From positions 1-64,000 of the forward strand of contig NZ_JAFREP010000017.1 of assembly GCF_017377855.1 (NCBI RefSeq): 64,000 nt of DNA, read 5' to 3'. This document shows, piece by piece, positions 30,415 to 39,685 of this stretch. The notes under the pieces are model-generated. The model had not been told where the DNA came from. It did no database searches and saw only the letters and a list, made by a program, of their open reading frames with translations. Position 1 is the stretch's first letter; every line of letters begins with the position of its first letter. A program made the translations under genes and the position numbers. The DNA comes from Acanthopleuribacter pedis (GTDB taxonomy: Bacteria > Acidobacteriota > Holophagae > Acanthopleuribacterales > Acanthopleuribacteraceae).

Positions 30415-31149
30415 ATGAATTCCAAAGTTGCACTTGTAACCGGCGGCTCCCAAGGGATTGGCCGCGCCATTTGTCGCCGGTTGGCAGCCGAAGGTTTTTT
30501 GGTTTTGGTTGCGAGCCGAAACCTCGAAAAGATTACCTCGGTAGCCGACGCAATCTGTGCCGACGGTTTCCAAGCGAAGCCGGTCCAATTGGATGTTCAG
30601 GCCACTGATTCCTTCAAAAATGTGATCAAAGAGATTACAACCGCTCACGGTGGGCTCCACGTGTTGGTCAACAACGCCGGAATCACCGCCGATAACTTGA
30701 TGGCCCGAATTAAACCGGAAGCCTTCGACAGCGTTGTGAACACCAACTTGCGCGGCGCTTTTTTTCTGAGCCAAGCGGTTCTGCGCCCCATGATGAAACA
30801 ACGCTGGGGACGAATTATCAACATCACCTCCGTTGTGGGGTTGATGGGGAACGCCGGCCAAGCCAATTACGCGGCTTCCAAGGCCGGTCTGGTAGGTGTC
30901 ACGAAATCACTCGCTAAAGAAGTGGGTTCGCGCGCCATTACCGTCAATGCTGTTGCTCCAGGCTACATCGAAACCGACATGACCGGTGATCTTTCCGATC
31001 AGGTCACGTCCGCGTTTATGGAGCAGGTGCCACTCGGTCGAATGGGTCAACCGGACGACATTGCCCACGCTGTTGCGTACCTCGCAAGCGAAGGGGCGGC
31101 TTATGTCACCGGTCAGGTACTCACCGTCGACGGGGGACTTTACATGTGA
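30415..31149 (+). CDS. fabG: 3-oxoacyl-[acyl-carrier-protein] reductase
   Basis: NADPH-dependent first reduction of the fatty acid elongation cycle. The 244-residue short-chain dehydrogenase has the cofactor loop [15 protein letters not shown] near residue 86, the catalytic serine in [11 protein letters not shown], and YAASK. It ends [12 protein letters not shown], as FabG does. It sits in rpmF-fabG-acpP-fabF order. No fabD or fabH is present between rpmF and fabG, unlike many bacteria, so those are elsewhere. Confidence 0.95.
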   Translation: MNSKVALVTGGSQGIGRAICRRLAAEGFLVLVASRNLEKITSVADAICADGFQAKPVQLDVQATDSFKNVIKEITTAHGGLHVLVNNAGITADNLMARIKPEAFDSVVNTNLRGAFFLSQAVLRPMMKQRWGRIINITSVVGLMGNAGQANYAASKAGLVGVTKSLAKEVGSRAITVNAVAPGYIETDMTGDLSDQVTSAFMEQVPLGRMGQPDDIAHAVAYLASEGAAYVTGQVLTVDGGLYM

Positions 31150-31207
31150 CGGCTGGACCGACGTCGGCCATGAAATTTGCAAAAGAGCTATTCCCTGGGA
31201 GGAAGTT

Positions 31208-31444
31208 ATGTCAGACATTTTCGAACAAGTAAAAGTGGTGATCGCTGAAGAATTGGAAGTGGAAGAGGGTCAGATCAGCATGGAATCCATGATTGTCGAC
31301 GACCTCGGCGCTGATTCTTTGGATGTCGTTGAGTTGATCATGCGTCTTGAAGAAAAGTTCGAAATTGAAATCCCCGATGAAGATGCTGAAAAAATTCAGA
31401 CCGTCGGTGATGCGGTTAAATTTATCGAAGCTCGCAACAGCTAA
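31208..31444 (+). CDS. acpP: Acyl carrier protein
   Basis: A 78-residue acidic four-helix carrier whose serine in [13 protein letters not shown] receives the 4'-phosphopantetheine arm. Helix II reads [15 protein letters not shown] and helix [19 protein letters not shown]. The ATG has GGGAGGAAG upstream; the frame also runs back into fabG but without support. It is followed after 25 bases by a terminator-like hairpin and then by fabF. Confidence 0.97.
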   Translation: MSDIFEQVKVVIAEELEVEEGQISMESMIVDDLGADSLDVVELIMRLEEKFEIEIPDEDAEKIQTVGDAVKFIEARNS

Positions 31445-31468
31445 GCCGCGTTTTGCGACCGCTTTTAG

Positions 31469-31513
31469 AACACCTGCCCGCCATTTTCCATTCCTGGCCG
31501 GCAGGTGTTTTTG
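31469..31513 (+). terminator. Hairpin with T-run between acpP and fabF
   Basis: AACACCTGCC (31469-31478) pairs perfectly with GGCAGGTGTT (31500-31509), followed by a T-run. It lies 24 bases upstream of the fabF start. It could act as a partial terminator that makes ACP more abundant than FabF. Confidence 0.75.
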
Positions 31514-31535
31514 CATCTGATTTTGGGAGGTTTTC

Positions 31536-32768
31536 TTGAGAAGAGTTGTCATTACCGGTCTCGGCGCGATCAGTCCCCTTGGACACGACGTCGAAACAAC
31601 TTTTGCGCATCTTCTTCAGGGGCAATCGGGAATCGTTCAGATTTCTAAATTTGATGCGGCCAATTTTCCCAGCCGGATTGCCGGCGAGGTCCGTGACCTT
31701 GATATTTCGCCGTTTTTCTCGAAAAAAGAGGCCAAAAAGGTGGATGATTTCATCCAGCTTGCCGTGATCGCGGCCCATGAGGCCTTTGCCGACAGCGGCC
31801 TCGATTTGGAAAAGGTTGACCTGGAACGGTTTGGTACCATCATTGGCTCCGGCATCGGCGGGCTTCCCATGATCGAGCGCCAATACAAAGTATTGCTGGA
31901 GAAGGGACCGCGTCGCGTGACGCCTTTTTTCATTCCCTCCCTGATCATCAACCTCGCCGGCGGCCAGGTTTCTATGAAGTACGGGCTCAAGGGACCCAGT
32001 TCCGCGCCTGCTACCGCTTGTGCTACCGGAACCCACGCCATTGGCGACGCCTTCCGCTTGATTCAGTTCGGCCACGCCGACTTGATGGTGGCCGGCGGCA
32101 CGGAATCCGTTGTCTGTGAACTGACCATGGCCGGGTTCGGCGCCATGAAGGCCCTTTCCACCCGCAACGATGAACCCCATCTCGCCAGCCGTCCTTTTGA
32201 TACTGCCCGCGATGGCTTTGTTTTGGGCGAAGGTTGCGGTCTGTTGATTCTCGAAGAATACGAACACGCGGTGAAACGCGGTGCCAAGATCTACGCGGAA
32301 ATTACCGGATACGGTATGTCCAGCGACGCGTACCACATTACCTCGCCTTCCGAGGACGGTGACGGTCCCGTTCGCGCCATGCAAGCCGCGCTTAAAGACG
32401 CCCGCATCAATCCCGAACAAATCGATCTGATCAACGCCCACGGCACCTCGACGCCGGCGGGCGATGCGATTGAAGCCCTGGCCATCGCCCGGGTGATGGG
32501 TGACCATGTCGGCAACGTCGTGGTTCATTCATCGAAATCGATGATCGGTCACATGCTCGGCGCCGCCGGTGGCATCGAAGCCGTGATCGTCGCCAAAACG
32601 ATTGAAACCGGCAAGGTCCACCCCACCGCCAACTTGGAAAATGTCGACGAAAGCGTCCATTTCGACCCCATGCAGGGCGATGCGCGCGACATGTCCGTGA
32701 ACATCGGGCTCTCCAACTCCTTTGGGTTTGGCGGTACCAACGGCACCTTGATCTTTCGTAAAGTTTAA
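31536..32768 (+). CDS. fabF: 3-oxoacyl-[acyl-carrier-protein] synthase II
   Basis: Condensing enzyme of fatty acid elongation. The 410-residue thiolase-fold protein has the active-site cysteine (Cys162) in TACATGTHAIG, and histidines in NAHGTSTPAGD and SMIGHMLGAAGG. The start is TTG, with GGGAGG upstream; the protein begins RRVVITGLGAISPLG as expected, and no ATG fits. It is followed by a strong terminator. Confidence 0.96.
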   Translation: MRRVVITGLGAISPLGHDVETTFAHLLQGQSGIVQISKFDAANFPSRIAGEVRDLDISPFFSKKEAKKVDDFIQLAVIAAHEAFADSGLDLEKVDLERFGTIIGSGIGGLPMIERQYKVLLEKGPRRVTPFFIPSLIINLAGGQVSMKYGLKGPSSAPATACATGTHAIGDAFRLIQFGHADLMVAGGTESVVCELTMAGFGAMKALSTRNDEPHLASRPFDTARDGFVLGEGCGLLILEEYEHAVKRGAKIYAEITGYGMSSDAYHITSPSEDGDGPVRAMQAALKDARINPEQIDLINAHGTSTPAGDAIEALAIARVMGDHVGNVVVHSSKSMIGHMLGAAGGIEAVIVAKTIETGKVHPTANLENVDESVHFDPMQGDARDMSVNIGLSNSFGFGGTNGTLIFRKV

Positions 32769-32792
32769 GTTCAACCCATCGCAAATCGTTTG

Positions 32793-32834
32793 GCCGCAAG
32801 ACACGCTTTGGTTCCGTGTCTTGCGGCTTTCGTT
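32793..32834 (+). terminator. Terminator after fabF
   Basis: A 13-bp perfect stem (GCCGCAAGACACG at 32793-32805, complement at 32815-32827), followed by TTTCGTTT. Confidence 0.85.
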
Positions 32835-32881
32835 TATGATGGGCTTTCCCTGATCTACTCCGTTCCCCTGCGAGGATTGAG

Positions 32882-34177
32882 ATGGTTTCACCCTTCGACC
32901 TGTCCCAACCGCACGCGGTCGTCTCCCCCGCCGCGCCCGTCGCCACCCGTGCCGCTGTTCCCGGCTCCAAAAGTCTGACCAATCGTTATTTGCTGCTGGC
33001 CGCCGCCGCCGCCGGTACCTCTTTTTTGAAGAACCCACTCCATAGCGACGATACCACCTACATGCGCGCCGCGCTGAAGGCGATGGGGGTGACCATCGAT
33101 GAACAGCCGGAGGGCTGGTCGGTTCACGGGCGCAGCCCGTGGCAAAACCCCACCGAACCCCTGTTCATCGGCAATGCCGGCACCGCCATGCGTTTTTTGA
33201 CCCCGGCTTTGCCCGCCCAAGGGGTTGCCGCCACCATTACCGGTAACGAACGTATGCTGGTCCGCCCGATCAAAGACCTGGTCGACGGTTTGCGCCAACT
33301 CAAAACCGAGGTCGCCTACCGCGGCGAGGAAGGTTTTCCACCGCTGCAATTGCAACCCCCGCTAACCGGCGGCGCCTGTCGCATCCGCGGCGACGCCTCC
33401 AGCCAGTACCTCTCCGGCTTGCTCATGGCCTTGCCCACCGCACAACAAGATTCGCTGATCGAGATCGAAGGCCCCCTGGTTAGCCGTACCTATGTCGCCA
33501 TGACCTTGGACTGTATGGCGCGTTTGGGCGTGACCGTAGGCGTAAACGAGGACCATACCCGCTTCGAAATCGCCGGCGGGCAGACCTACCGCGCTACCGA
33601 TATCGACATTGAACCCGACGCCTCTACCGCTTCTTATTGGTTCGCGTTGCCGCTCATGGTCGGCGGGACCCTGACCGTTCCGGCTTGTCCCGAACAAAGT
33701 CACCAGGGCGATTTCGGCCTGGTTGGGCTTTTGGCCGAGATGGGTGCCCGCGTCACACGTGACGGTGGTGAACTCACCATCAGCGATGCGCCCTTGAACG
33801 GTGTCGATGTCGACATGAACACGATGAGTGATGTGGCCCCAACCCTGGCCGTGGTCGCGACCCGTGCCCAGTCACCGACGACCATTCGCAACATCTATAA
33901 TATGCGCATCAAAGAATGTGACCGTATCGAGGCCCTACAAACCGCTTTCGATCAACTCGGGCTCAAAATGGAAAACGGTCGCGATTGGATCAAAATCTAT
34001 CCCGGCCGGGTGACGACGCCGGCGCTCGTTAACCCCGAGGATGACCACCGCATGGCGATGGTTTTTGCCCTGCTCGGCCTCGCCGACGGTGGTGTCGGCA
34101 TCCGCGATCCCGAATGTGTCGCCAAAACCTATCCCACTTTTTACGAGGCGTTTGGCGCGGTGTTGCACCGCAAATAA
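32882..34177 (+). CDS. aroA: 3-phosphoshikimate 1-carboxyvinyltransferase (EPSP synthase)
   Basis: Sixth step of the shikimate pathway: PEP plus shikimate-3-phosphate gives EPSP. The 431-residue protein shows PGSKSLTNRYLLLAA, the glyphosate-loop region GNAGTAMRFLTPAL, GDASSQYLSGLL, the catalytic DASTASYW, RIKECDRIEAL and DDHRMAMVFALLGL. The loop sequence GNAGTAMRFLT is of the usual class I type. The ATG follows GAGGATTGAG. Monocistronic after the fabF terminator. Confidence 0.96.
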   Translation: MVSPFDLSQPHAVVSPAAPVATRAAVPGSKSLTNRYLLLAAAAAGTSFLKNPLHSDDTTYMRAALKAMGVTIDEQPEGWSVHGRSPWQNPTEPLFIGNAGTAMRFLTPALPAQGVAATITGNERMLVRPIKDLVDGLRQLKTEVAYRGEEGFPPLQLQPPLTGGACRIRGDASSQYLSGLLMALPTAQQDSLIEIEGPLVSRTYVAMTLDCMARLGVTVGVNEDHTRFEIAGGQTYRATDIDIEPDASTASYWFALPLMVGGTLTVPACPEQSHQGDFGLVGLLAEMGARVTRDGGELTISDAPLNGVDVDMNTMSDVAPTLAVVATRAQSPTTIRNIYNMRIKECDRIEALQTAFDQLGLKMENGRDWIKIYPGRVTTPALVNPEDDHRMAMVFALLGLADGGVGIRDPECVAKTYPTFYEAFGAVLHRK

Positions 34178-34277
34178 CGGCTGGATGCTTCACCGGGTTG
34201 TTCCCACCGCTTTGTCGCTCAATGGCTGCCGTGGCATGAACGCCCCCGCGTAAGATGGCGCCATCGTCCGATGCGGG

Positions 34278-35783
34278 TTAAGTGCCGGCGGGGAGTTCTT
34301 TGGCGAGTGAGCGGCGGGCCCGGTGTTGCTGCCAGGACTCCCAAATCGTCATGCCGCCGATGAAGAGGAAGCCGTTTTGGAACAGCATTAGGAACGGAAT
34401 GCTGCCCCACACCCCTTCCGTGATCGCCCATATGATGGCGGCCGTGTACATCAAACCGATGGCGAACTCAAACAAACCCCAGCCACCCTTGGGCAAGCGA
34501 TAGGTTTTCTTTGGCGCCACCGCGTTCGTGCCGACACTGCCCGTTTTGGGTGTGCGCACGAATTCGCTTTGTTGACCAGCCAGTGCTTCAAGTACCGCGC
34601 GGGTGTTGTTCAGGCCGAGGCCGAGGCCGATGGACATCAGTGCCGGGATGTAGCGGCGCCGGCCCTTGGCCGTGCCGAACACCGCCCGTTGGCTGGCCAT
34701 GTAGAACCAAATGAAGGAAAGACTGGCGAGTGTGAACACCGGTCCATCGATCAGAATAATTTGCCACCAATCCCAATGGCCGCGCACCACCATGGAGGGG
34801 ATGACCAAGAACAAGGTGTTGATCATCATGAGTACGTAAGCCAGGTTGCCCGTGAGGTGGAAGGTTGCTTCCATTTTGACCGCGAGTGGTACTTTGCCGC
34901 GCCAAATGTTGCCCAGACTTTTGAGCATGACCTGAATGGAACCTTTGGCCCAGCGGTGTTGCTGGGATTTGAAGGCGCTGGTTTCGATGGGTAACTCGGC
35001 CGGGCAAACCACGTTGGGCAGAAACCGAAAACGCCAGCCTTTGAGTTGGGCGCGGTAGCTGAGGTCGAGGTCCTCGGTGAGGGTGTCGTGGTGCCAGCCG
35101 CCCGCGTCGTCAATGGTGGCGCGGCGCCAGATGCCCGCGGTGCCGTTGAAATTGAAAAATAGGTTGGAGAAGCTGCGCGTGGCGTGCTCGATGGCGAAAT
35201 GGGCGTCGAGCATAATCGACTGAACCTGGGTCAGCGTGCTGTAGTCGCGGTTGAGGTGGTCCCAGCGGGTTTGCACCATGCCGACCGCTTCGTCGGCGAA
35301 AAAGTGAATCGAACGGTGGAGGAAATCGGTTGGCGGCAGGAAGTCGGCGTCGAAGATGGCAATCAATTCGCCCTTGGCGCCGCGCATCGCGTTGTCGAGG
35401 CCGCCCGCCTTAAAACCCACGCGGTTGGTGCGGTGGATGTGTTCGATGTCCAGGCCGCGCGCCGCCCATTCGGCACATTTCGCCGCCGCCAGGGCTCGGG
35501 TTTCGTCCGTGGAGTCGTCGACCACCTGAATTTGGAACTTGTCGCGTGGGTACTCAATCGCGGCACAGGCGTCGATGATGCGCTCGACCACCAGCTTCTC
35601 GTTAAAAACCGGAATTTGCAGGGTGACCAGGGGTAGGTCGTCAAAGCGTTGTTCGGGTTCGGGTTCCCAAACCACGTTCTTGCGGAACAAGCGGGTTAAA
35701 ATCAGGCGGTGTGCGCCAAAAATACACAGCACGGCCAAAATCGAAAAGTAGCCGGCCAGGATTAGGCCCGCGTATTCATCCAT
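34278..35783 (-). CDS. Processive family 2 glycosyltransferase (membrane)
   Basis: A 501-residue inner-membrane glycosyltransferase of the cellulose-synthase-like GT2 group. It has one N-terminal membrane helix (LILAGYFSILAVLCIFG). The cytoplasmic GT-A domain has IPVFNE, VVDDSTDET, the DxD motif in IFDADFLPP, TEDLDLSYR with the catalytic acid, and the QQHRW acceptor motif. At least four C-terminal membrane helices follow (for example MINTLFLVIPSMVV and FLMLFQNGFLFIGG). No PilZ domain is seen. The product polymer or glycolipid is unknown. It lies 3' of the sigma/anti-sigma pair in the same direction, with a hairpin between. Confidence 0.88.
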   Translation of the reverse strand: MDEYAGLILAGYFSILAVLCIFGAHRLILTRLFRKNVVWEPEPEQRFDDLPLVTLQIPVFNEKLVVERIIDACAAIEYPRDKFQIQVVDDSTDETRALAAAKCAEWAARGLDIEHIHRTNRVGFKAGGLDNAMRGAKGELIAIFDADFLPPTDFLHRSIHFFADEAVGMVQTRWDHLNRDYSTLTQVQSIMLDAHFAIEHATRSFSNLFFNFNGTAGIWRRATIDDAGGWHHDTLTEDLDLSYRAQLKGWRFRFLPNVVCPAELPIETSAFKSQQHRWAKGSIQVMLKSLGNIWRGKVPLAVKMEATFHLTGNLAYVLMMINTLFLVIPSMVVRGHWDWWQIILIDGPVFTLASLSFIWFYMASQRAVFGTAKGRRRYIPALMSIGLGLGLNNTRAVLEALAGQQSEFVRTPKTGSVGTNAVAPKKTYRLPKGGWGLFEFAIGLMYTAAIIWAITEGVWGSIPFLMLFQNGFLFIGGMTIWESWQQHRARRSLAKELPAGT

Positions 35784-35883
35784 GAACGACCTCGGATTCC
35801 AGCGACACGTTGGGGGTGTTCGCCCGTTTCTCGAAAAACAAAAAAACTACTCTACCGCAAACGGGAAACACGGGCAATTCCCC

Positions 35884-35914
35884 GCGGCGGGCATGCGTGT
35901 CGTGCGCCCGCCGC
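35884..35914 (-). other. 9-bp GC-rich stem-loop after the anti-sigma gene
   Basis: GCGGCGGGC (35884-35892) and GCCCGCCGC (35906-35914) form a perfect stem with a 13-base loop, 19 bases past the anti-sigma stop. No T-run follows directly, so its role as a terminator is uncertain. Confidence 0.45.
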
Positions 35915-35932
35915 GAGTCGATCAAAACCTGA

Positions 35933-36592
35933 TTAAAATTCTTCGACCAACGCCTTTGTGTTCAAATCTTCTTTTTGAAGCAAAGCGTGTTGCTCAACGG
36001 TTTTCTTGAGATTTTTAATGCGCAGTACGTGGTACTGGTGTTGGACCTCGCCAAAAACTTCGACCTCGCTGTTGATGATGGTGTAGTCGCGAATGAAGTT
36101 TTTGCCCACGTCATCGACGGCAAAGCGGTATAAGTCGCCGCCGTCCGTACGCAAACCGAGACGGTGGCCGTCTTTGCACATCGAACCTTTGGTTAAACCC
36201 GCCATCTCGGCCAACGAACAATCGTGGCAAACGATATGGCCGACGATGGTGGTGTCCTCGAAGGTATGGCCTTGGGTCCACAATGCCGGTGTCAGAAGGC
36301 CGATGACCAAAGCCGCCGCCAACGCCAAGCCGCCGTAAACCGCCCGTTTGCGGAACATGCGCACCGTGCGCTTGCGTTCAAAGGTGCGTTGGATACGCTG
36401 TTCCAGACTTTTGGGCATTTCGACGATTTCGGCGTGCGCGCGAATGCGCTTTTTGAGGGCGCCGAAATATTCAAGCTGGGCCTTGGCCTCGGGATGAACC
36501 TCAATATACTGTTCGACCGCCATGCGATCCGCCGGGTTCAATTCGTTATCCAAGTAAGCCTGAAGTCGCTCCTCCCAATAATCACGATCCAT
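35933..36592 (-). CDS. Membrane-anchored anti-sigma factor
   Basis: A 219-residue protein with an N-terminal cytoplasmic domain (DYWEERLQAYLDNELNPADRM) of the anti-sigma type but without the HxxxCxxC zinc site, one membrane helix (AVYGGLALAAALVIGLLTPALW), and an extracytoplasmic part containing CHDCSLAEMAGLTKGSMC. It should hold the neighbouring sigma factor at the membrane until a signal arrives. The ATG follows GGAGGAGCTC and overlaps the sigma gene's stop by 11 bases, so the two are probably translated in balance. The CHDC cluster outside the membrane could sense metal or redox state (inference). Confidence 0.82.
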   Translation of the reverse strand: MDRDYWEERLQAYLDNELNPADRMAVEQYIEVHPEAKAQLEYFGALKKRIRAHAEIVEMPKSLEQRIQRTFERKRTVRMFRKRAVYGGLALAAALVIGLLTPALWTQGHTFEDTTIVGHIVCHDCSLAEMAGLTKGSMCKDGHRLGLRTDGGDLYRFAVDDVGKNFIRDYTIINSEVEVFGEVQHQYHVLRIKNLKKTVEQHALLQKEDLNTKALVEEF

Positions 36593-37196
36593 ATTGAGCT
36601 CCTCCGACCGATTTTTGATCCTTCCGGGGCGGTACCAAATTGGCGACTTTCCCCTTGATAATGCCCTTTTTACGGGCCAGTTCTTGTAATTCACCTTGGA
36701 GCGTTTTGCGAGCGCGGTGCAAGCGGCTCATCACCGTTCCGGGTGGGATTTGCAATACCTCGGCGGCATCGCGGTAACTCAGGTCTTCCATGTCGACCAG
36801 CAAAATAACTTCTAAGTAGTGCTTGGGCAAATTGGCCAAGGCGTCGCGGAGTTCGCCGTCCAACACATTGCGGAACAAAAAGTCCTCTGGGTTCTCGGGC
36901 AGATCACGGGTGTCTTCCACCAGGAGGCGGTCCACACCGGCCGCCATATCTTCGAAACTGACTTGGTGGCCCTCGCGCTTTTTCTTGCGGTACTTATTAA
37001 TGAAGATGCTGCGAAGGATGACCAGCATCCATGCCAGTGGGCTGGTACCCGACTGGTATTGTTCAAATTTGTTGTACGCGCGCAGCAAGGTATCTTGAAC
37101 AAGATCCTCGGCGTCCTTATCGTTTGATGTCAGGCGATAAGCGTAGCGATACAGACGATCCGACAATGGAAGGATCGCGTCGTAAAATTCCTGCAC
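36582..37196 (-). CDS. ECF-type RNA polymerase sigma factor
   Basis: A 204-residue sigma factor. Region 2 reads AYRLTSNDKDAEDLVQDTLL and then SPLAWMLVILRSIFINKYRKKKR, the core-binding and -10 recognition part. Region 4 reads LPKHYLEVILLVDMEDLSYRDAAEVL and GTVMSRLHRARKTL, the -35 recognition helix-turn-helix. A GTG start was chosen six bases after GAGGAGG; upstream codons have no support. It is co-transcribed with the anti-sigma gene. An autoregulated promoter is expected upstream but was not recognised. Confidence 0.92.
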   Translation of the reverse strand: MQEFYDAILPLSDRLYRYAYRLTSNDKDAEDLVQDTLLRAYNKFEQYQSGTSPLAWMLVILRSIFINKYRKKKREGHQVSFEDMAAGVDRLLVEDTRDLPENPEDFLFRNVLDGELRDALANLPKHYLEVILLVDMEDLSYRDAAEVLQIPPGTVMSRLHRARKTLQGELQELARKKGIIKGKVANLVPPRKDQKSVGGAQYGS

Positions 37197-37369
37197 GTCC
37201 AACCTCCTCGTGCAACGGAAAACGGGAGAAGTTGGACAAATATTCCCATGGTTCCCCAAATTCCCCAAGAAAATTGCGGCGGGGATGCGCGGTGTTTTTG
37301 CTTTTAAGAAGAAGGGTTATCCTGTTTTTACCTAAGTTGATTGAGAAGTCAGCGGCCATATTGCGTTTT
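37197..37369. other. Intergenic, no gene seen
   Basis: AT-richer upstream region of the sigma gene; no motif assigned. Confidence 0.35.
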
Positions 37370-37398
37370 AAAAAAAGAAAGGCGCTCCGAGGAGCGCC
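37370..37398 (-). terminator. Terminator of the flg/TPR operon
   Basis: Read on the - strand: GGCGCTC, loop, GAGCGCC, then TTTCTTTTTTT. It lies about 155 bases after the stop of the gene at 37553-39619. Confidence 0.9.
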
Positions 37399-37552
37399 AC
37401 CCAATCACGAAAATAAAAACCATGCATAAATGAAAACGAACCAGTTATGAATCCATTGAAAGGTAAAATTTGTTTGTTGCCTGTTAATTTAGCAGGAACC
37501 ATGCCCGTTTTTTGTTCTTGACTTAGTGACAGCTTGAATTTTTAGCAAGAGG

Positions 37553-39619
37553 CTAACTTGCACTGAGAGACAACAGGGCTTCTTGAAAGGCGACCGCCGC
37601 TTCTTCGCGTTCGACGAGCAGGTGACAGCTATCTTTAATTGCTTTGCGACATTGGGTTTGTGTGACTTTGTCCGTGGCAAGCCGCAGAATTTTGGTCACC
37701 CAGTCATCCGGGTCCTTGGCGACACACTGGTCGAGCAAAAGGGGATGACCCATTTGTTGGTAGCAGCCATAGGTGAAACGGCCCCGTAAAAATGTTCCGG
37801 GTAGGGTGACGATGGGGGTGCCCATCGCCAAACCTTCGAAGCTGGTATTGCCGCCGCTGAAGTGGAGACTATCGAGCAGCAGATCGCATTGCCGGACCAG
37901 GGTAAGGTAATCTCCGTAGTCGAGGCGTGGTAGGAATCGCATGCGTTCGGCGTGTGCACCTAGGTTTCGTTGCCATCGTTTCTTTAACAATGAGGTCCAG
38001 TTTTTGCGTTTCCCTTCGACAAAAACAAGAGAAATAGCATGATTTCTCTCTAAAATTTTTTCCAATAGATGATCAAAATCGGGGTGAATTTTAAATAAAT
38101 TTTGTGGACAAAAAATAAACGGTTTGTCCTCGGGTATGCCGAAATCGCGGCGATTTTTTTCGGGTTGTGCACCCTGTTTCGGCGGTGTGTAATAACAGGG
38201 AATGAGCGGGAGCTGTACCAGTCGTTCGCTGTAATGATCGGGGTTGGTATCCTGCCAGGACGTTGCCGTCAGGTAGGCATCGATTGCCGGGACGCCCGTG
38301 GTTTCGGGACTGCCCCAAGAGGTGCATTGCCGTCGCGCTACCCGGAGCAGGGCCAAAAAATAATTGAGCGAATCGGAACCCACCTCCCAAAAGTAAACCA
38401 GGGAAAAGCGCTGACGGCGGATCTGCTGCAACGCTTCAACCACCTTTTCGCTAACCGGAAGCCAGGCCAAGTCTTCCCGTTGCAAGGCTTGGCGCAACCG
38501 AGCCATGGCGGCTTGTGGGGCGATGACGGTCAGCGGTGCCTTTTGTGTATCCCACTGCATAATGAGGCCTTTGCAGCAGGCGAGGAATATGCCTTCATGC
38601 CCGTGGGTGACCAGCATGCCGATGTGGTGCCCGTCCGGCGCTCCCGCTTCGCGCCAGGCAAGATCTCCTGGCTGAAACAATTGGGCGTATTGCTGTTTCA
38701 GCGCGCGGTTGTTTTCGCCTTGGTAGGCCAGTTGGAACGGGGGATGGACGTTGCTTTTTTCCAGTTCGCCCGCGTAGGCGTCCAGTTGGACCGGCGCTGT
38801 TCTATCCAGGTTCTTTTGGAAGCGTTTGCGGGCGTAGCCGACGGCTTTTGGCGATGCTGGAATCATGGGGAACACCAACAGCGGCCGCAGATTTTTCAGG
38901 GCATGATCCGGTTGATCGGCCGCCGCTTTTTTTAAGTGAACGCCCGCCTCGTGGTCACGGCCCTGCAGCAAATACACAAACGCCAGGTTTTCGTGGGCTT
39001 CGATCAACCCATCGTTGAGGCTGACCGCTTTCAGTAACCAGTGTTCCGCTTCCTCCGTTTGTTTTTCGGTTAACAGGACCGCCGCCAAATTGTTGCATGC
39101 CTCGGCATTATGGGGATCGCGCTGAACCGCATCGCGATAAAACTGCTTGGCCGCTTGCGAATCGCCCTGGGCGCGGGCCAGGTTGCCCAGATTGGCAACC
39201 ACCTCGGCGTAATTTGGTTGGTGGCTCAGGGCCTGTTGGTAGGCAATTTTTGCTTCGTCCGGGCGGTTGAGGTAGACCAGGGCCGTGCCGCGATGGTTGT
39301 GGGCCTCCGCGCAGGTCGTGTCCAGCGCCAAGGCTGCATCGCAGGCCGCCAATGCCGCCGCCGCTTGTTTTTGAACCAGGAACGCGGCGCCTAGATTTGC
39401 GTGGTAAAGGGCGACCCGGGGACGGACGGAAATGGCTTTTCGAATCCAAGCAATCGCCTCATCCGCGTTGTTTTGTTGGAGATAAACCCCACCCAACAGG
39501 TGCAATGCATCGGCGTGGCGGGGCTGAACCGCGAGCAGGGCGCGGTAACCCGCGGCGGCTTGCTCCAGTCGGCCCGCTTGGTGATGGGCCAAGGCTTGTT
39601 CGAGTGAGGGTTGCGACAA
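37553..39619 (-). CDS. TPR protein with GT41-type glycosyltransferase domain
   Basis: 688 residues. The N-terminal half (about 1-240) is six to seven tetratricopeptide repeats, such as ALHLLGGVYLQQNNADEAI and AVVANLGNLARAQGDSQAA-type units. The C-terminal half resembles the bacterial OGT/SPINDLY family (GT41), with FCPQNLFKIHPDF, LPRLDYGDYLTLV, and the nucleotide-sugar loop FSGGNTSFEGLAMGTPIVTLPG. Such enzymes add sugars to protein Ser/Thr residues or act on adhesins and flagellins. The TTG start follows CCAGGAG. It lies 66 bases after flgH in the same direction, so flagellar protein glycosylation is an attractive but unproven role. Confidence 0.87.
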   Translation of the reverse strand: MSQPSLEQALAHHQAGRLEQAAAGYRALLAVQPRHADALHLLGGVYLQQNNADEAIAWIRKAISVRPRVALYHANLGAAFLVQKQAAAALAACDAALALDTTCAEAHNHRGTALVYLNRPDEAKIAYQQALSHQPNYAEVVANLGNLARAQGDSQAAKQFYRDAVQRDPHNAEACNNLAAVLLTEKQTEEAEHWLLKAVSLNDGLIEAHENLAFVYLLQGRDHEAGVHLKKAAADQPDHALKNLRPLLVFPMIPASPKAVGYARKRFQKNLDRTAPVQLDAYAGELEKSNVHPPFQLAYQGENNRALKQQYAQLFQPGDLAWREAGAPDGHHIGMLVTHGHEGIFLACCKGLIMQWDTQKAPLTVIAPQAAMARLRQALQREDLAWLPVSEKVVEALQQIRRQRFSLVYFWEVGSDSLNYFLALLRVARRQCTSWGSPETTGVPAIDAYLTATSWQDTNPDHYSERLVQLPLIPCYYTPPKQGAQPEKNRRDFGIPEDKPFIFCPQNLFKIHPDFDHLLEKILERNHAISLVFVEGKRKNWTSLLKKRWQRNLGAHAERMRFLPRLDYGDYLTLVRQCDLLLDSLHFSGGNTSFEGLAMGTPIVTLPGTFLRGRFTYGCYQQMGHPLLLDQCVAKDPDDWVTKILRLATDKVTQTQCRKAIKDSCHLLVEREEAAVAFQEALLSLSAS

Positions 39620-39685
39620 CGGCGGCTCTCCTGGGAAGGGGTTTGACCAAATTCTAGCCGGAGGACCGCCGTTTGGCGAGGTTGC

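Noticed and set aside
31422-32528. 368-codon frame opposite fabF
   Set aside because: Antisense shadow of fabF; low-complexity composition and no domain.
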